From Clostridia bacterium (lineage in GTDB: Bacteria; Bacillota; Clostridia; Peptostreptococcales; Anaerovoracaceae), in contig CABJAP010000013.1 in NCBI GenBank assembly GCA_902363595.1, positions 75,033-139,032 on the forward strand: DNA of 64,000 nucleotides. The letters are read 5' to 3'. Made by a program: the position numbers and the translations under genes. The notes under the pieces are model-generated. The model searched no databases, was not told the DNA's origin, and was given only the letters and a program-made list of their open reading frames with translations. Below, in pieces: positions 42,647-51,331 of the stretch (its first letter is position 1; the number at the start of each line of letters is the position of its first letter).

Positions 42647-43666
42647 ATGATTTCAAATACAATCTTTATCACATATACCATTATGTGTTTTATCGGCCTG
42701 CAGGCCGTTACCCTGGTGATCATGATCATCAAACACAATGATTCCGGAAGCACGGAACTTCTAAAGGCTGCAAGAAATTTTGTGATCATTTCTGTAATTC
42801 TGGGGCTTTTTTATTACATTACCTATTACCGCGAACTGGTGCTGCATCAATTCACTGCCGGAATCTTTCTCCGTGCTCTTGACGCGGTGATTTTTTATGC
42901 ACTAGGTCTTACTTGGGTCAAGCTGATTGATAAAATTATCGCTTCACCCAGTCCCCGCATGGACTGGTGGCGCAAATATACGGACAAAGCCTTTGCCTGC
43001 CTGATGTTTCTATCAGCGGTTATTTACATATTCCTGCTGGATGAAAATTATCGTACCCATGCGATCTGGTCGGAAGCGGTGGTTATAACCTGGGAAGTTG
43101 TCCTCGGCCTCACTGTAGTTGTGTTTACCCTTGCCTATATTTTGATCGGCTATAAAGATCTCACTGATACAGCCAGCAGGGGATACATTATTGTCATCAG
43201 TCTGCTGGTCAACTTCAATAACCTGTGGAATAACACTCTGGTTATTTCCGTATTCACTAGAGAAAGAAGCCTGAACATCAGTCTCTCCATGCTCTATGGC
43301 ATCACTTCTATTCTGCTGCTGGTGATTAATTTGTTTACCGTTCTTTATTTATATAAGAAGGATTTTTCTCCTTTTTATTTTGGTAAAAAGGAACAGGTCT
43401 CCCGGGAGCTCACTGAGGAAGCATTCCTGGATTTGGTCGCGCAAAGCCGCCGTCTTACCGAGCGGGAGCGGGATGTGATGATCCTGGCTTATCAGGGGCT
43501 GACGAATCCGGACATCGCAGAAAAGTTATTTATATCCAAACATACGGTAAAACGGCATATGCACAATATCTTTGAAAAGTTAGAAGTCGCTTCCAGAATG
43601 GAGCTGGTCCATTTGATTCAGTCCAAGGATTACAGCAAGTATCAGGATGCGTCCGGGGAAGGATGA
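42647..43666 (+). CDS. Membrane-anchored LuxR-type regulator (first copy)
   Basis: The protein has 339 residues from ATG 42647 (GAGGGAGCAAGG upstream). About seven or eight membrane helices fill residues 1-255. A cytosolic LuxR/GerE helix-turn-helix (about 275-330) reads RLTERERDVMILAYQGLTNPDIAEKLFISKHTVKRHMHNIFEKLEV. There is no receiver domain; the membrane part (YYITYYRELVLHQF...) is presumably the sensor. It shares architecture and several motifs with the 48929-49951 gene on the other side of a transporter/enzyme block. A terminator follows at 43771. Confidence 0.85.
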   Translation: MISNTIFITYTIMCFIGLQAVTLVIMIIKHNDSGSTELLKAARNFVIISVILGLFYYITYYRELVLHQFTAGIFLRALDAVIFYALGLTWVKLIDKIIASPSPRMDWWRKYTDKAFACLMFLSAVIYIFLLDENYRTHAIWSEAVVITWEVVLGLTVVVFTLAYILIGYKDLTDTASRGYIIVISLLVNFNNLWNNTLVISVFTRERSLNISLSMLYGITSILLLVINLFTVLYLYKKDFSPFYFGKKEQVSRELTEEAFLDLVAQSRRLTERERDVMILAYQGLTNPDIAEKLFISKHTVKRHMHNIFEKLEVASRMELVHLIQSKDYSKYQDASGEG

Positions 43667-43770
43667 ATTAAGACAGTCTGACAGCGGTTTCGCCTTGAGA
43701 TGCCGATTCGCGTTATACGAAAATAACGGCATTTGAAAACAAGTCCCGTTATTATAATACTATCTAATGT

Positions 43771-43810
43771 GGCTGCGTCCCGTGAAACGGGAGCAGCCTT
43801 ACTTTTTTTG
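43771..43810 (+). terminator. Rho-independent terminator after the LuxR-type gene
   Basis: GGCTGC-GTCCCG/ACGGGA-GCAGCC forms a strong stem ending in ACTTTTTTT. A second hairpin, AATAACGG/CCCGTTATT, lies at 43723-43754. The rest of 43811-44297 is AT-rich with no recognisable gene. Confidence 0.75.
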
Positions 43811-44297
43811 GGTGAAACTGTCAGAATCAAAGCCTTTCAGACGCAATTATGATACTGGGCCCTTTGGGGAGGCGTCCTCCAGGCGGCCCACGCGGCCTAG
43901 GGCGGTCTATGAAAATTTTTTTCAGGTTTTTAGAAAATTGCCCCTCTGGAGGTTGAAAGCAGCTACAAAATCCCTAAAATTTCGTTTTTCTGTATCCTCC
44001 TGATGCCTGGTGCCAGTCACCCTGCAGCCGCCTCGCATTCCGGTAAACGTTTCCGCAAGGCCAAGGGCAGCTCCGCCATCCAGCAAAAACCTGAATCGTT
44101 TTCTGAAAAGTTTCAGAATTCAGCCAAAAAAGTTTAACTGCTGACACCAGTCTTTTCTTTTATCGCCAAAAACTTTAAGTCTATTATTAGTCCGATAATT
44201 CTGTATCTTTCGGGCCTGTTCGATTAAATCCTTGAAATTCCAACACAATAACCCATTCGGTCCATAGCGTTTTTGCTTAAATAACCCACGTGGCTAA

Positions 44298-44327
44298 TTG
44301 TCAGAAGGTTTTGTTTTGCCATAAAAT
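44298..44327 (+). promoter_or_regulatory. Promoter of the second saccharopine-dehydrogenase-like gene
   Basis: TTGTCA (44298-44303) and TAAAAT (44322-44327) are 18 nt apart. No sigma-54 element is present here, unlike at the paralogue. Confidence 0.6.
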
Positions 44328-44399
44328 ACAGTTACACTTTTAAATGTGTCCGCGCAAAGATGCGGCACAAAGCTATTATGTAAATTGGAGGAACAGAAG

Positions 44400-45683
44400 A
44401 TGAAATTACTTATTATCGGAGCAGGCGGCGTAGGAACATCAGCGGCAAAGATCATTGAACGCAGAGGCGCAGAAGGCGACTGGGCAGAAAAAGTAGTAGT
44501 GGCTGACTACGATTTCGACAGAGCAAAGAAAGTTGCCAATGAGATTTGCGGCGGCGGAAAATTCGTCCCGGCTCAGATCAATGCCATGGACGCAGAAAGC
44601 ATTAAATCGGTAGTAAAAGAACACGATGTTGACTTCGCAATGAACGCTTGCGATCCTAGAATGAACGAAACGATCTTCGACACTTGCCTGGAAGCAGGAA
44701 TCGGATATCTGGACTGCGCGATGACTCTGGGAACTGAGCATCCGGAAAAGCCTTATGAGCTGGCTAACATCAAGCTGGGTGACTACCAGTTCGCGAAGCA
44801 GAAGGAATGGGAAGCTTCCGGTAAAATCGCAGTATGCGGATCCGGTGTTGAACCTGGTATGGCGGACGTATTCGCTAAATATGCACAGAAGCACCTGTTT
44901 GATACCATCGATCGTGTAGACGTAAGAGACGGCGACAACTATGGAAATACTGATTCCGACTTCGGTTTCTCCGTATGGACGACCATCGAAGAATGTCTGC
45001 AGCCGCCAGTAATCTGGGAAAAGAACGAAGAGCATCCGGAAGGCCACTGGTTCTGTACCGAGCAGTTCTCCGAGCCTGAAGTATTCAACTTCCCTGGCGG
45101 AATCGGCGACGTAGAAGTTGTTAACGTAGAACACGAAGAAGTACTGCTGGTTCCAAGAGAAATCGACTGTAACCGCGTAACCTTCAAATACGGCGTACCT
45201 GCTGACTTCAGAAGAAAGCTGCTGGTGCTGCATGAGTATGGACTGGCTGACAAGAAGACCAAGATCAAGGTCGGCGACAGTGAAATTACACCGAGAGACT
45301 TCGTATGTAAGGTAATTCCGAGCCCGGTAGACGCTACCACAACCATGACCGGAAAAGGCTGCGCAGGAACATGGGTAACAGGCTGGAAAGACGGAAAATA
45401 CAGATCCATTTACCTGTATCAGATCGCAGACAATCAGGATTGCATCAAGAAGTATACAACCAACTCTGTAGTAGCACAGACAGCAGTAGGCCCAGTTATC
45501 ATGATGGAACTGATCGCCAAAGGCATTTGGAGCGATGCCGGTGCATGGGGACCAGAACACTTTGATCCAGATCCATTCGTAGAAAGACTGGCTAAGTATG
45601 AATTCCCGGCTGGAATCAGAGAAATGGATTCCGAATATGCGGATATGCTCAACGAGCAGGCAATGCTGGAACAGTTAAAATAA
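44400..45683 (+). CDS. Saccharopine-dehydrogenase-like oxidoreductase (second copy)
   Basis: The protein has 427 residues from ATG 44400 (TTGGAGGA upstream). The N-terminal Rossmann motif is MKLLIIGAGGVGTSAAKII, then VVVADYDFDRAKKVANEI, and CGSGVEPGMADVFAKYA is the second-domain motif. The middle and C-terminal parts (DRVDVRDGDNYGN; FNFPGGIGDVEVVNVEHEEV; GKGCAGTWVTGWKDGK) resemble carboxynorspermidine/saccharopine-type enzymes. Codon use is strongly biased (AGA for Arg, CTG for Leu, GAA/GTA), unlike most neighbours, suggesting high expression. An APC permease follows after 95 nt. Substrate unknown. Confidence 0.84.
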   Translation: MKLLIIGAGGVGTSAAKIIERRGAEGDWAEKVVVADYDFDRAKKVANEICGGGKFVPAQINAMDAESIKSVVKEHDVDFAMNACDPRMNETIFDTCLEAGIGYLDCAMTLGTEHPEKPYELANIKLGDYQFAKQKEWEASGKIAVCGSGVEPGMADVFAKYAQKHLFDTIDRVDVRDGDNYGNTDSDFGFSVWTTIEECLQPPVIWEKNEEHPEGHWFCTEQFSEPEVFNFPGGIGDVEVVNVEHEEVLLVPREIDCNRVTFKYGVPADFRRKLLVLHEYGLADKKTKIKVGDSEITPRDFVCKVIPSPVDATTTMTGKGCAGTWVTGWKDGKYRSIYLYQIADNQDCIKKYTTNSVVAQTAVGPVIMMELIAKGIWSDAGAWGPEHFDPDPFVERLAKYEFPAGIREMDSEYADMLNEQAMLEQLK

Positions 45684-45778
45684 AACTATTTCGCAAAATA
45701 CGGATATTAGCAGGGCCGGCGCATTGACCCGGCTCTGCTCTTCCATTTTATCACGCTATTGAAAGGAAAATTGCTGTT

Positions 45779-47122
45779 ATGTCACAAAAAAAGAAGATTT
45801 CCACCTTTGCCCTGGTAATGATGATCTGCGTTACCGTTGCAGGCGGTGGATTTGGGATCGAGGACCTGGTTGGTTCTGTCGGACCTGGAATGACGCTTTT
45901 AGTATTTATCCTGATTCCATTCGTTTGGTCCCTTCCTTTTGGGCTCTCTTCCGCCGAACTGTCTTCCGCATATCCTGAAGACGGCGGAATGTACACTTGG
46001 GCAAAAAATGGCCTGGGCGAAAAAGCCGGTTTTGTCAGCGGCTGGTGCTACACCATTGCCGGATTCGTTGAACCTGCAACCTTCGCCGTATTAAGCGCCA
46101 ATTACATGAAAATGCTCCTTCCCATCGAAGTTAACGATTTTGTTTACTGGTGCCTGTGCGCGGCTCTCATTGTTATTTTTGCTATTATTAATGTCATCGG
46201 TATCAAACTCGTTAGTAACATGGCGACGGTTGTTACACTCCTGTGCATCATTCCATTTATCGTTCTTGTGGTTATGTCCCTCATGGATGTCAACTACAGC
46301 CCGGTAGAGCCGATGCTCCCTGAAAATATGTCCTTCCTGGAAGCCGCCGGCAACGGACTTTTGATCGGTATCTGGTTCAACACCGGATTTGAAACCATCT
46401 CCACCATGTCCGGAGATATTGAAAACGGATCGAAAAAGGTTCCAAAAGCGATTGTAATCGCCATTCCGTTTATCTCTGTAATGTATATCTTGTGGGTAAT
46501 TCCTGCGCTGGCTTCCGTTGGAAACTGGCAGGATTGGTCCTCCGAAGGCCCTCTTTCCTTCGTAGAAATCGGACAGATCGTAGGCGGAGCTCCTTTGAGA
46601 TGGGCGTTCGTCGCTGCAGGAAGCCTGGCCAGCATGATGATTCTCTGCGAATACATACTGGCTTACGCATATGTAATGAAATCCTTTAGTGAAAAAGGAC
46701 AGTTTTTCAAGATTTTCTCCAAAGAACATAAAAAGTTCAAAACGCCTTACATGGCGATCATCATTCTCTCTGGTGTCAGCATCGTTTTATGTTCTTCCGG
46801 CAGCTTCATTGAGTTCGTAGGAATTGCCTCGATCTTATATGCGGTTCCCGTTATCATGATGTTCATCGCAAACATCAAGCTGAGAGTTAAAAATCCGGAT
46901 TTGAGGCTGGACTTTAAAGTTCCGCTTCCCAACAAGGCCTATATTGTGTATTTGTGTTTTCCAATCGTCATCTACGGCGCCAGCGTGTTTACAGACAACT
47001 GGATCGTAGGATTAGGCCTGGCTGCCACCTCTATTCCAGCTTACCTCTTCTTCAAAAAGCTGTACAGAGGCGGACGCTACTGGGAAGAATGTCATAAAAA
47101 CGAGGAGAAACGCTCCGCATAA
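45779..47122 (+). CDS. APC family amino-acid permease
   Basis: The protein has 447 residues with about twelve membrane helices. The opening KISTFALVMMICVTVAGGGFGIEDLVGSVGPGM is the helix-1 substrate-binding region of APC transporters; ELSSAYPEDGGMYTWAKNGLGEKAGFVSGWCY is the conserved loop and helix 3; IGIWFNTGFETISTMSGDIENGSKKVPKAI is helix 6. It belongs to the YveA/GadC-like side of the superfamily. It probably imports the amino acid or amine used by the preceding oxidoreductase, with which it may share a transcript; a hairpin between them (about 45710-45740) may reduce its level. Confidence 0.88.
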   Translation: MSQKKKISTFALVMMICVTVAGGGFGIEDLVGSVGPGMTLLVFILIPFVWSLPFGLSSAELSSAYPEDGGMYTWAKNGLGEKAGFVSGWCYTIAGFVEPATFAVLSANYMKMLLPIEVNDFVYWCLCAALIVIFAIINVIGIKLVSNMATVVTLLCIIPFIVLVVMSLMDVNYSPVEPMLPENMSFLEAAGNGLLIGIWFNTGFETISTMSGDIENGSKKVPKAIVIAIPFISVMYILWVIPALASVGNWQDWSSEGPLSFVEIGQIVGGAPLRWAFVAAGSLASMMILCEYILAYAYVMKSFSEKGQFFKIFSKEHKKFKTPYMAIIILSGVSIVLCSSGSFIEFVGIASILYAVPVIMMFIANIKLRVKNPDLRLDFKVPLPNKAYIVYLCFPIVIYGASVFTDNWIVGLGLAATSIPAYLFFKKLYRGGRYWEECHKNEEKRSA

Positions 47123-47219
47123 AAAACATTTGTTATTTTCGCAATAAATTCTTCTGACATAAAGGAAGGGGAGGATAGCCAATCGGTTATCCTCCCTTTT
47201 CATATTTACTCACTGGCAG

Positions 47220-48839
47220 CTATTTAATATCATATTTGATCAGCGTCTCGATCAGCTCTCTCTGCTTGGACAGGGGATCCTTCTCTACCTTCCATTCCTC
47301 GCCGATGATCATGGTCTGCCTGGTATCGCCGTTGTACTGGGGCCAATCGGCTCCTTCGATGCTGGGATCGCCGGTCTTGGCAAAGTTGACCCAGGCCTCC
47401 TGTACTTTCGCAGCCAACTCCTTATTGGGGTTTTCGCCGGTAAAGGAAGTATCCTGCAGGTTGTTGAATACATAGGACAGTTCCACCGCGTGACAGGCTC
47501 CGTAGCGCTCGATGGCGGATGGATAGGTCCAATAATACATGTAGGTCTTGCCGCCTGCTTTGGTATGATTAGCCGCTTCAATGCATGCCGGTACGCGGAA
47601 GGCGATGTCATTGTAAAACTCTACGGTTTTCCACGGTTCTTCCTTGTCGCTCTGTAAAGAGATAAATTCGTCTACGGTCTTTCGGTCTTTTTTGCTCATT
47701 GCCTCTTTATCCCCTGCAAAACGCTCCGCCATCCAGCCCTGGAAGGCCTCATAGTTTTCCTCTTCATCCCCTACGGCCATTTCGCCGATCCAGTAGTTCC
47801 ACTCATTTTTATTGGTGCCGATCATTAGATCCACATCTTTGCCCGCGCCCTTTTCATAAGCAGCATACAGTTCCTCCAGAGATTCAGGCAGTACCTTTCC
47901 GTCACGCTGGGGCATATTGGTCAGATCATTGACCGTCGTTCCTTCATCATCAATTTCTGCAGCATTGATCTTCTTTAGTTCCTCTTCGGACAGCGCCGCC
48001 AGTTCTTTCATATTCTTGGCGCCGCTTACCTCCAGAATCGTCTTGGTAAGTTCCTGGCAGTCCTCCTTGCTGTAAGTCAGAGCAGCTGATCCGCTCTCAG
48101 AAATGCAGCGCTTAAAGAGCCCCTTCGCTTCATCCATGGCCAGCATCAGAGATGTGGTTCCACCGCCTGCCGATTCACCGAAGATCGTTACATTCTCCGG
48201 GTCGCCTCCAAATTGCGCGATATTTTCTTTCACCCATTTCAGCGCCTGGACGTGATCCAGCAGGCCCAGATTGGGCGCATCCCCGTAATCGCTTCCGCCC
48301 TCAACGGAGGAAAAATCGATAAATCCCATGATTCCAATTCGATAATTGGCTGTCACCAGGATCACATCATCGTGGGCCTTAACAAAACTCTGTCCGTCAT
48401 ACAGCGGATCGCCGGAACCGCCCCAGCCATATGCGCCGCCATGGAAAAATACCATGACCGGTTTCTTTTCATCGCTGTTAGGCGATGCGGTCCAAACGTT
48501 GAGAGTCAGACAGTCTTCACTCTGCTCCCGCTTGGATGCTGCTTCTGAAAACCATTCGGTCTGGATCGCCGAATAACCATAATCGAAAGCATCCACATCC
48601 TCATCGCTGTCATCCGGGTCCTGCGGCGCTTTCCACCTCAAATCGCCTGTCGGCGCTTTTGCATAAGGGATCCCTTTATAGGAAGATACGCCCTCATTTA
48701 CCGTACCGATCATATTGCCGTTCTGACACTTTACACCGTCCGCCGCCTCTGCCTTTTCTTTCTCCTGACTGCCGCATCCGGCGAGGAGACCAAGGCACAA
48801 AATCAGGATTGCGGCCGCGATCAAACTTTTTCTCTTCAT
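47220..48839 (-). CDS. Lipoprotein type-B carboxylesterase
   Basis: The protein has 539 residues from ATG 48839 (AAAGGAGG upstream). A lipoprotein signal peptide ends in the lipobox LLAGC. The carboxylesterase domain shows KGIPYAKAPTGDLRWKAP, SEDCLTLNVWTAS, VFFHGGAYGWGGSGDP (oxyanion hole), and nucleophile Ser in FGESAGGGTTSLM. The acid and His follow the family pattern, the latter near CHAVELSYVFNN. It acts outside the membrane on esters of unknown identity. It sits convergent to the permease and downstream of a membrane LuxR regulator. Confidence 0.9.
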   Translation of the reverse strand: MKRKSLIAAAILILCLGLLAGCGSQEKEKAEAADGVKCQNGNMIGTVNEGVSSYKGIPYAKAPTGDLRWKAPQDPDDSDEDVDAFDYGYSAIQTEWFSEAASKREQSEDCLTLNVWTASPNSDEKKPVMVFFHGGAYGWGGSGDPLYDGQSFVKAHDDVILVTANYRIGIMGFIDFSSVEGGSDYGDAPNLGLLDHVQALKWVKENIAQFGGDPENVTIFGESAGGGTTSLMLAMDEAKGLFKRCISESGSAALTYSKEDCQELTKTILEVSGAKNMKELAALSEEELKKINAAEIDDEGTTVNDLTNMPQRDGKVLPESLEELYAAYEKGAGKDVDLMIGTNKNEWNYWIGEMAVGDEEENYEAFQGWMAERFAGDKEAMSKKDRKTVDEFISLQSDKEEPWKTVEFYNDIAFRVPACIEAANHTKAGGKTYMYYWTYPSAIERYGACHAVELSYVFNNLQDTSFTGENPNKELAAKVQEAWVNFAKTGDPSIEGADWPQYNGDTRQTMIIGEEWKVEKDPLSKQRELIETLIKYDIK

Positions 48840-48928
48840 GAAAAAACCTCCTTTCAAGGTAACATCTTGCGGTGAGTGTACTTGAATAGAGGCGGTTTTG
48901 TCTATCACCCAGGTGGGTGGTTTTTTGA

Positions 48929-49951
48929 TTAATTCGAATATTTGGTCATTTCTTTTTCAGAATTGATGAGATGGACCAGCTCGATCCTTGTGGAAACATC
49001 CATTTTTTCAAAAATGTTGTGGATATGCTGTTTTACGGTGTTGCGGGAGATGCAGAGCTGCTGGGCAATGTCCGGATTGGATAGTCCGTCGTAAACCAGC
49101 TCCATGATCTCTCGCTCGCGGCGGGTAAGGCGATGTTTTTCCGCTGCCAAATCCAGCGGGGAGATCTGCGGCATCGTCTCTTGCTGGGCATCCGCTCCCT
49201 TTTGGGCAGGCGGGCCGGCAATATAGATGGGTGTGAAATCCGTTCGAAAAATAAAGATCAGCGTCGCCAGGCCTATGACAGCCAGCAGCGGCCCCGTAGG
49301 GTCAAAGGTATGCAGATCCCAGGCGGAAATGCCGAACTTTCCAAAATACAATTTTAAATTAACGGCAGCCTGGGACAGATCCAGCAGGATCAAGGCTGCG
49401 GAAACTACGAAAATATAAATCCTGTGCATAAGGAGGGGCACATCCCTGGCCGCTTTCCAGCAGCCGTATAGAATCAGAAGTATGGTCAGGACAATAAACA
49501 GCATTTCCACGTAAGATAGCGGCCCGGCTGCGCCGGATTGATGGATCTGGTAATAACCATCCATAAAGACGCCGGTCATGATGCAGGAAAAAACAGACCG
49601 CAGGCCCACAATGACGACCGCCGCCGCAAGGAACCGTCGGGCTGCTACCAGTTCCTCATCCAGGCTGCCAATGAGCAGCAGCCACAGCAGCATGATCCCG
49701 CATCCCACCAGATAATCCAGCAGTCTCCATCCCAGGCCCAATTCATAAACTTGCAAGACATTCTCTCTATAATAAAAAAGAAAATACAGCAGGCTGTAGA
49801 GAAAGGCGCAAGTAACAAAAGACAGTACGCAGGTGTACTGTCTTGTTCTGTGAAAAGGCCGGGATACCGCGGCCAGACCCATGGCAGCGATCCCTGCCAG
49901 ACCCAAAAACACCGCGGCCATGTATCCAAAGAAAACGATATTTATATACAT
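48929..49951 (-). CDS. Membrane-anchored LuxR-type regulator (second copy)
   Basis: The protein has 340 residues. About seven membrane helices (1-240) carry YSLLYFLFYYRENVLQVYELG, comparable to the first copy. A linker is followed by a LuxR/GerE helix-turn-helix (about 270-330; HRLTRREREIMELVYDGLSNPDIAQQLCISRNTVKQHIHNIFEKMDV). It is the mirror image of the 42647 gene around the oxidoreductase/permease/esterase block. The ligand is unknown. The lipoprotein esterase gene begins 89 nt downstream and could be a target. Confidence 0.85.
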   Translation of the reverse strand: MYINIVFFGYMAAVFLGLAGIAAMGLAAVSRPFHRTRQYTCVLSFVTCAFLYSLLYFLFYYRENVLQVYELGLGWRLLDYLVGCGIMLLWLLLIGSLDEELVAARRFLAAAVVIVGLRSVFSCIMTGVFMDGYYQIHQSGAAGPLSYVEMLFIVLTILLILYGCWKAARDVPLLMHRIYIFVVSAALILLDLSQAAVNLKLYFGKFGISAWDLHTFDPTGPLLAVIGLATLIFIFRTDFTPIYIAGPPAQKGADAQQETMPQISPLDLAAEKHRLTRREREIMELVYDGLSNPDIAQQLCISRNTVKQHIHNIFEKMDVSTRIELVHLINSEKEMTKYSN

Positions 49952-49962
49952 TTTCCTTCCCC

Positions 49963-50958
49963 TTATTTTCTATAAAAATTAAGCGTCCGTTCCGCCCACT
50001 GGGAATCTTTCATAACCGTTCTGCCGACCCCGATCAGATCCGCAATCTCAGCCTCCAAAAGCGCTTCCACGTCTTCCGGGTCTTTAACGCCGCCGGTGGA
50101 AATCACTGGGATAGAAACAGCATCTTTGACCGCCTTTGATTCGGCGCCAAAGTATCCCGGCTTACTGTTTTCCGGGTTGACATACCCGCACATTCCGCCG
50201 GAAATATCCAGCACGTCGATTCCAGCATCTTCGAAAATCTTTGCTGCCGCTGCCGCATCTTCCGCCTTATTGCCACCCTGCAGATAGTCACAGGCGCCCA
50301 GCCGCAGAAACAGCGGATAATCGCGCCCTACTGCCTTCCTCACCGCATCGATCACTTCCAGGTGAATGCGAATGCGGTTTTCCAGTCTGCCGCCGTATTC
50401 ATCGTTTCGCAGGTTGGTCAGAGGCGAGTAAAACTGATTGAGCAGATAAGAGTGGGCCGAATGAATTTCTACGCCGTCATAGCCGGCCGCTTTTGCCCGA
50501 ACAGCGGCATCTGCGAAAGCATCCACCACTCGGGCGATATCTGCCTTGGTCATCTCTTCGGGCACGCCTCCCTGCCTGGGATTCATCACAGGAGAAGGTC
50601 CTTTTAATTCCATGCCCGTCACTTCCGGCGTTGTGCAGCTTCCGGCATGGTTCATCTGCAGGACCGCTCTGGTGCCCGCTCCTTTAATGACCCGGGCCAG
50701 CTTCGCCAGTCCAGGAACGGTATCGTCCTGTGCGATGGAAACCTGTCCGGCAGAAGCCTTGCCCTGCTGCATGATATAGCAATGCTCTACAATGGCCAGG
50801 GAAAAAGCTCCGCCGCGCATCTTATCCTGGTAATAAGCCAGCGAATCATCGGTCACCTTGCCGTCAGGCGATGCTTTGGCAATGGTGATCGGCGGATAGA
50901 TCAGCCTGTTCTTAAAGGTAATCTTTCCTGCTGCCAGGGGGGTATTGATAATTGCCAT
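49963..50958 (-). CDS. Old-yellow-enzyme family NADH:flavin oxidoreductase
   Basis: The protein has 331 residues. The TIM-barrel opening FKNRLIYPPITIAKA is typical of OYE proteins; QMNHAGSCTTPEVTG, DAAVRAKAAGYDGVEIHSAHSYLLNQFYSPLTNLRNDEYGGRLENRIR (with the active-site His pair replaced by HSAH) and ISTGGVKDPEDVEALL complete the FMN site. It lacks the C-terminal iron-sulfur and NADH modules of 2,4-dienoyl-CoA reductase, so it is the short type. It reduces activated C=C bonds; the substrate is unknown. It starts behind an extended -10 promoter and precedes a membrane LuxR gene by 11 nt. Confidence 0.88.
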   Translation of the reverse strand: MAIINTPLAAGKITFKNRLIYPPITIAKASPDGKVTDDSLAYYQDKMRGGAFSLAIVEHCYIMQQGKASAGQVSIAQDDTVPGLAKLARVIKGAGTRAVLQMNHAGSCTTPEVTGMELKGPSPVMNPRQGGVPEEMTKADIARVVDAFADAAVRAKAAGYDGVEIHSAHSYLLNQFYSPLTNLRNDEYGGRLENRIRIHLEVIDAVRKAVGRDYPLFLRLGACDYLQGGNKAEDAAAAAKIFEDAGIDVLDISGGMCGYVNPENSKPGYFGAESKAVKDAVSIPVISTGGVKDPEDVEALLEAEIADLIGVGRTVMKDSQWAERTLNFYRK

Positions 50959-51008
50959 TTTCCGTCACTTCCTTTTATCATCGTTTCATCTCTAAATTGA
51001 ACACTTCT

Positions 51009-51039
51009 ATTATACCACGGCCCGGCTTGTTTTCGTCAA
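51009..51039 (-). promoter_or_regulatory. Extended -10 promoter of the OYE gene
   Basis: On the minus strand TGGTATAAT (extended -10; TATAAT at 51009-51014) lies 19 nt from TTGACG (51034-51039). The long spacer is offset by the TGn extension. Confidence 0.65.
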
Positions 51040-51090
51040 CGCATTTTTGAGCTGTGCCATTTCCTTACACCTTTATTGTTTTAACTTCTT

Positions 51091-51254
51091 CTGGGAAAAC
51101 TTTTGAAAATATTTTTCCTTTTTACGCAATCCAATGGGTTTGCGGGTTTCGATCCTGCTTCAAATGGGGATTTTGGCCGCCCAGCCAATTTTTGTAGCTG
51201 CAAACCGTTGGAATTTGCGTAAATTTTAGCAAAAAACGAAAATCTTTTCCCCAG
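51091..51254. repeat. Imperfect long inverted repeat, MITE-like
   Basis: The left arm begins CTGGGAAAAC (51091) and contains TTACGCAATCCAATGGGTTT up to 51143. The right arm contains GCAAACCGTTGGAATTTGCG (from 51200) and ends TTTTCCCCAG (51254). The two arms are about 55-60 bp imperfect reverse complements around a GC-richer centre. No gene is seen in 51040-51331. Confidence 0.45.
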
Positions 51255-51274
51255 ACTCCACGACCCTAAAAAAC

Positions 51275-51316
51275 AAAAAAGCCGACCGCCCCGCCTAACC
51301 GGAAGAGCAATCGGCC
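51275..51316 (-). terminator. Terminator of the 2-oxoacid oxidoreductase operon
   Basis: GCCGA/TCGGC arms around a GC-rich loop run on the minus strand into TTTTTT, 16 nt after the beta-subunit stop. Confidence 0.65.
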
Positions 51317-51331
51317 TTCATTACTTTCTAA

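Noticed and set aside
43840..44290. Riboswitch or small gene in the 500-nt gap before the second dehydrogenase-like gene
   Set aside because: Short frames lack ribosome sites, and no known aptamer motif or convincing long pairing was found.
44439..45560. A 373-codon minus-strand open frame under the second dehydrogenase-like gene
   Set aside because: It is a side effect of strong codon bias in the real gene; the translation is Cys/Phe/Tyr-rich nonsense.
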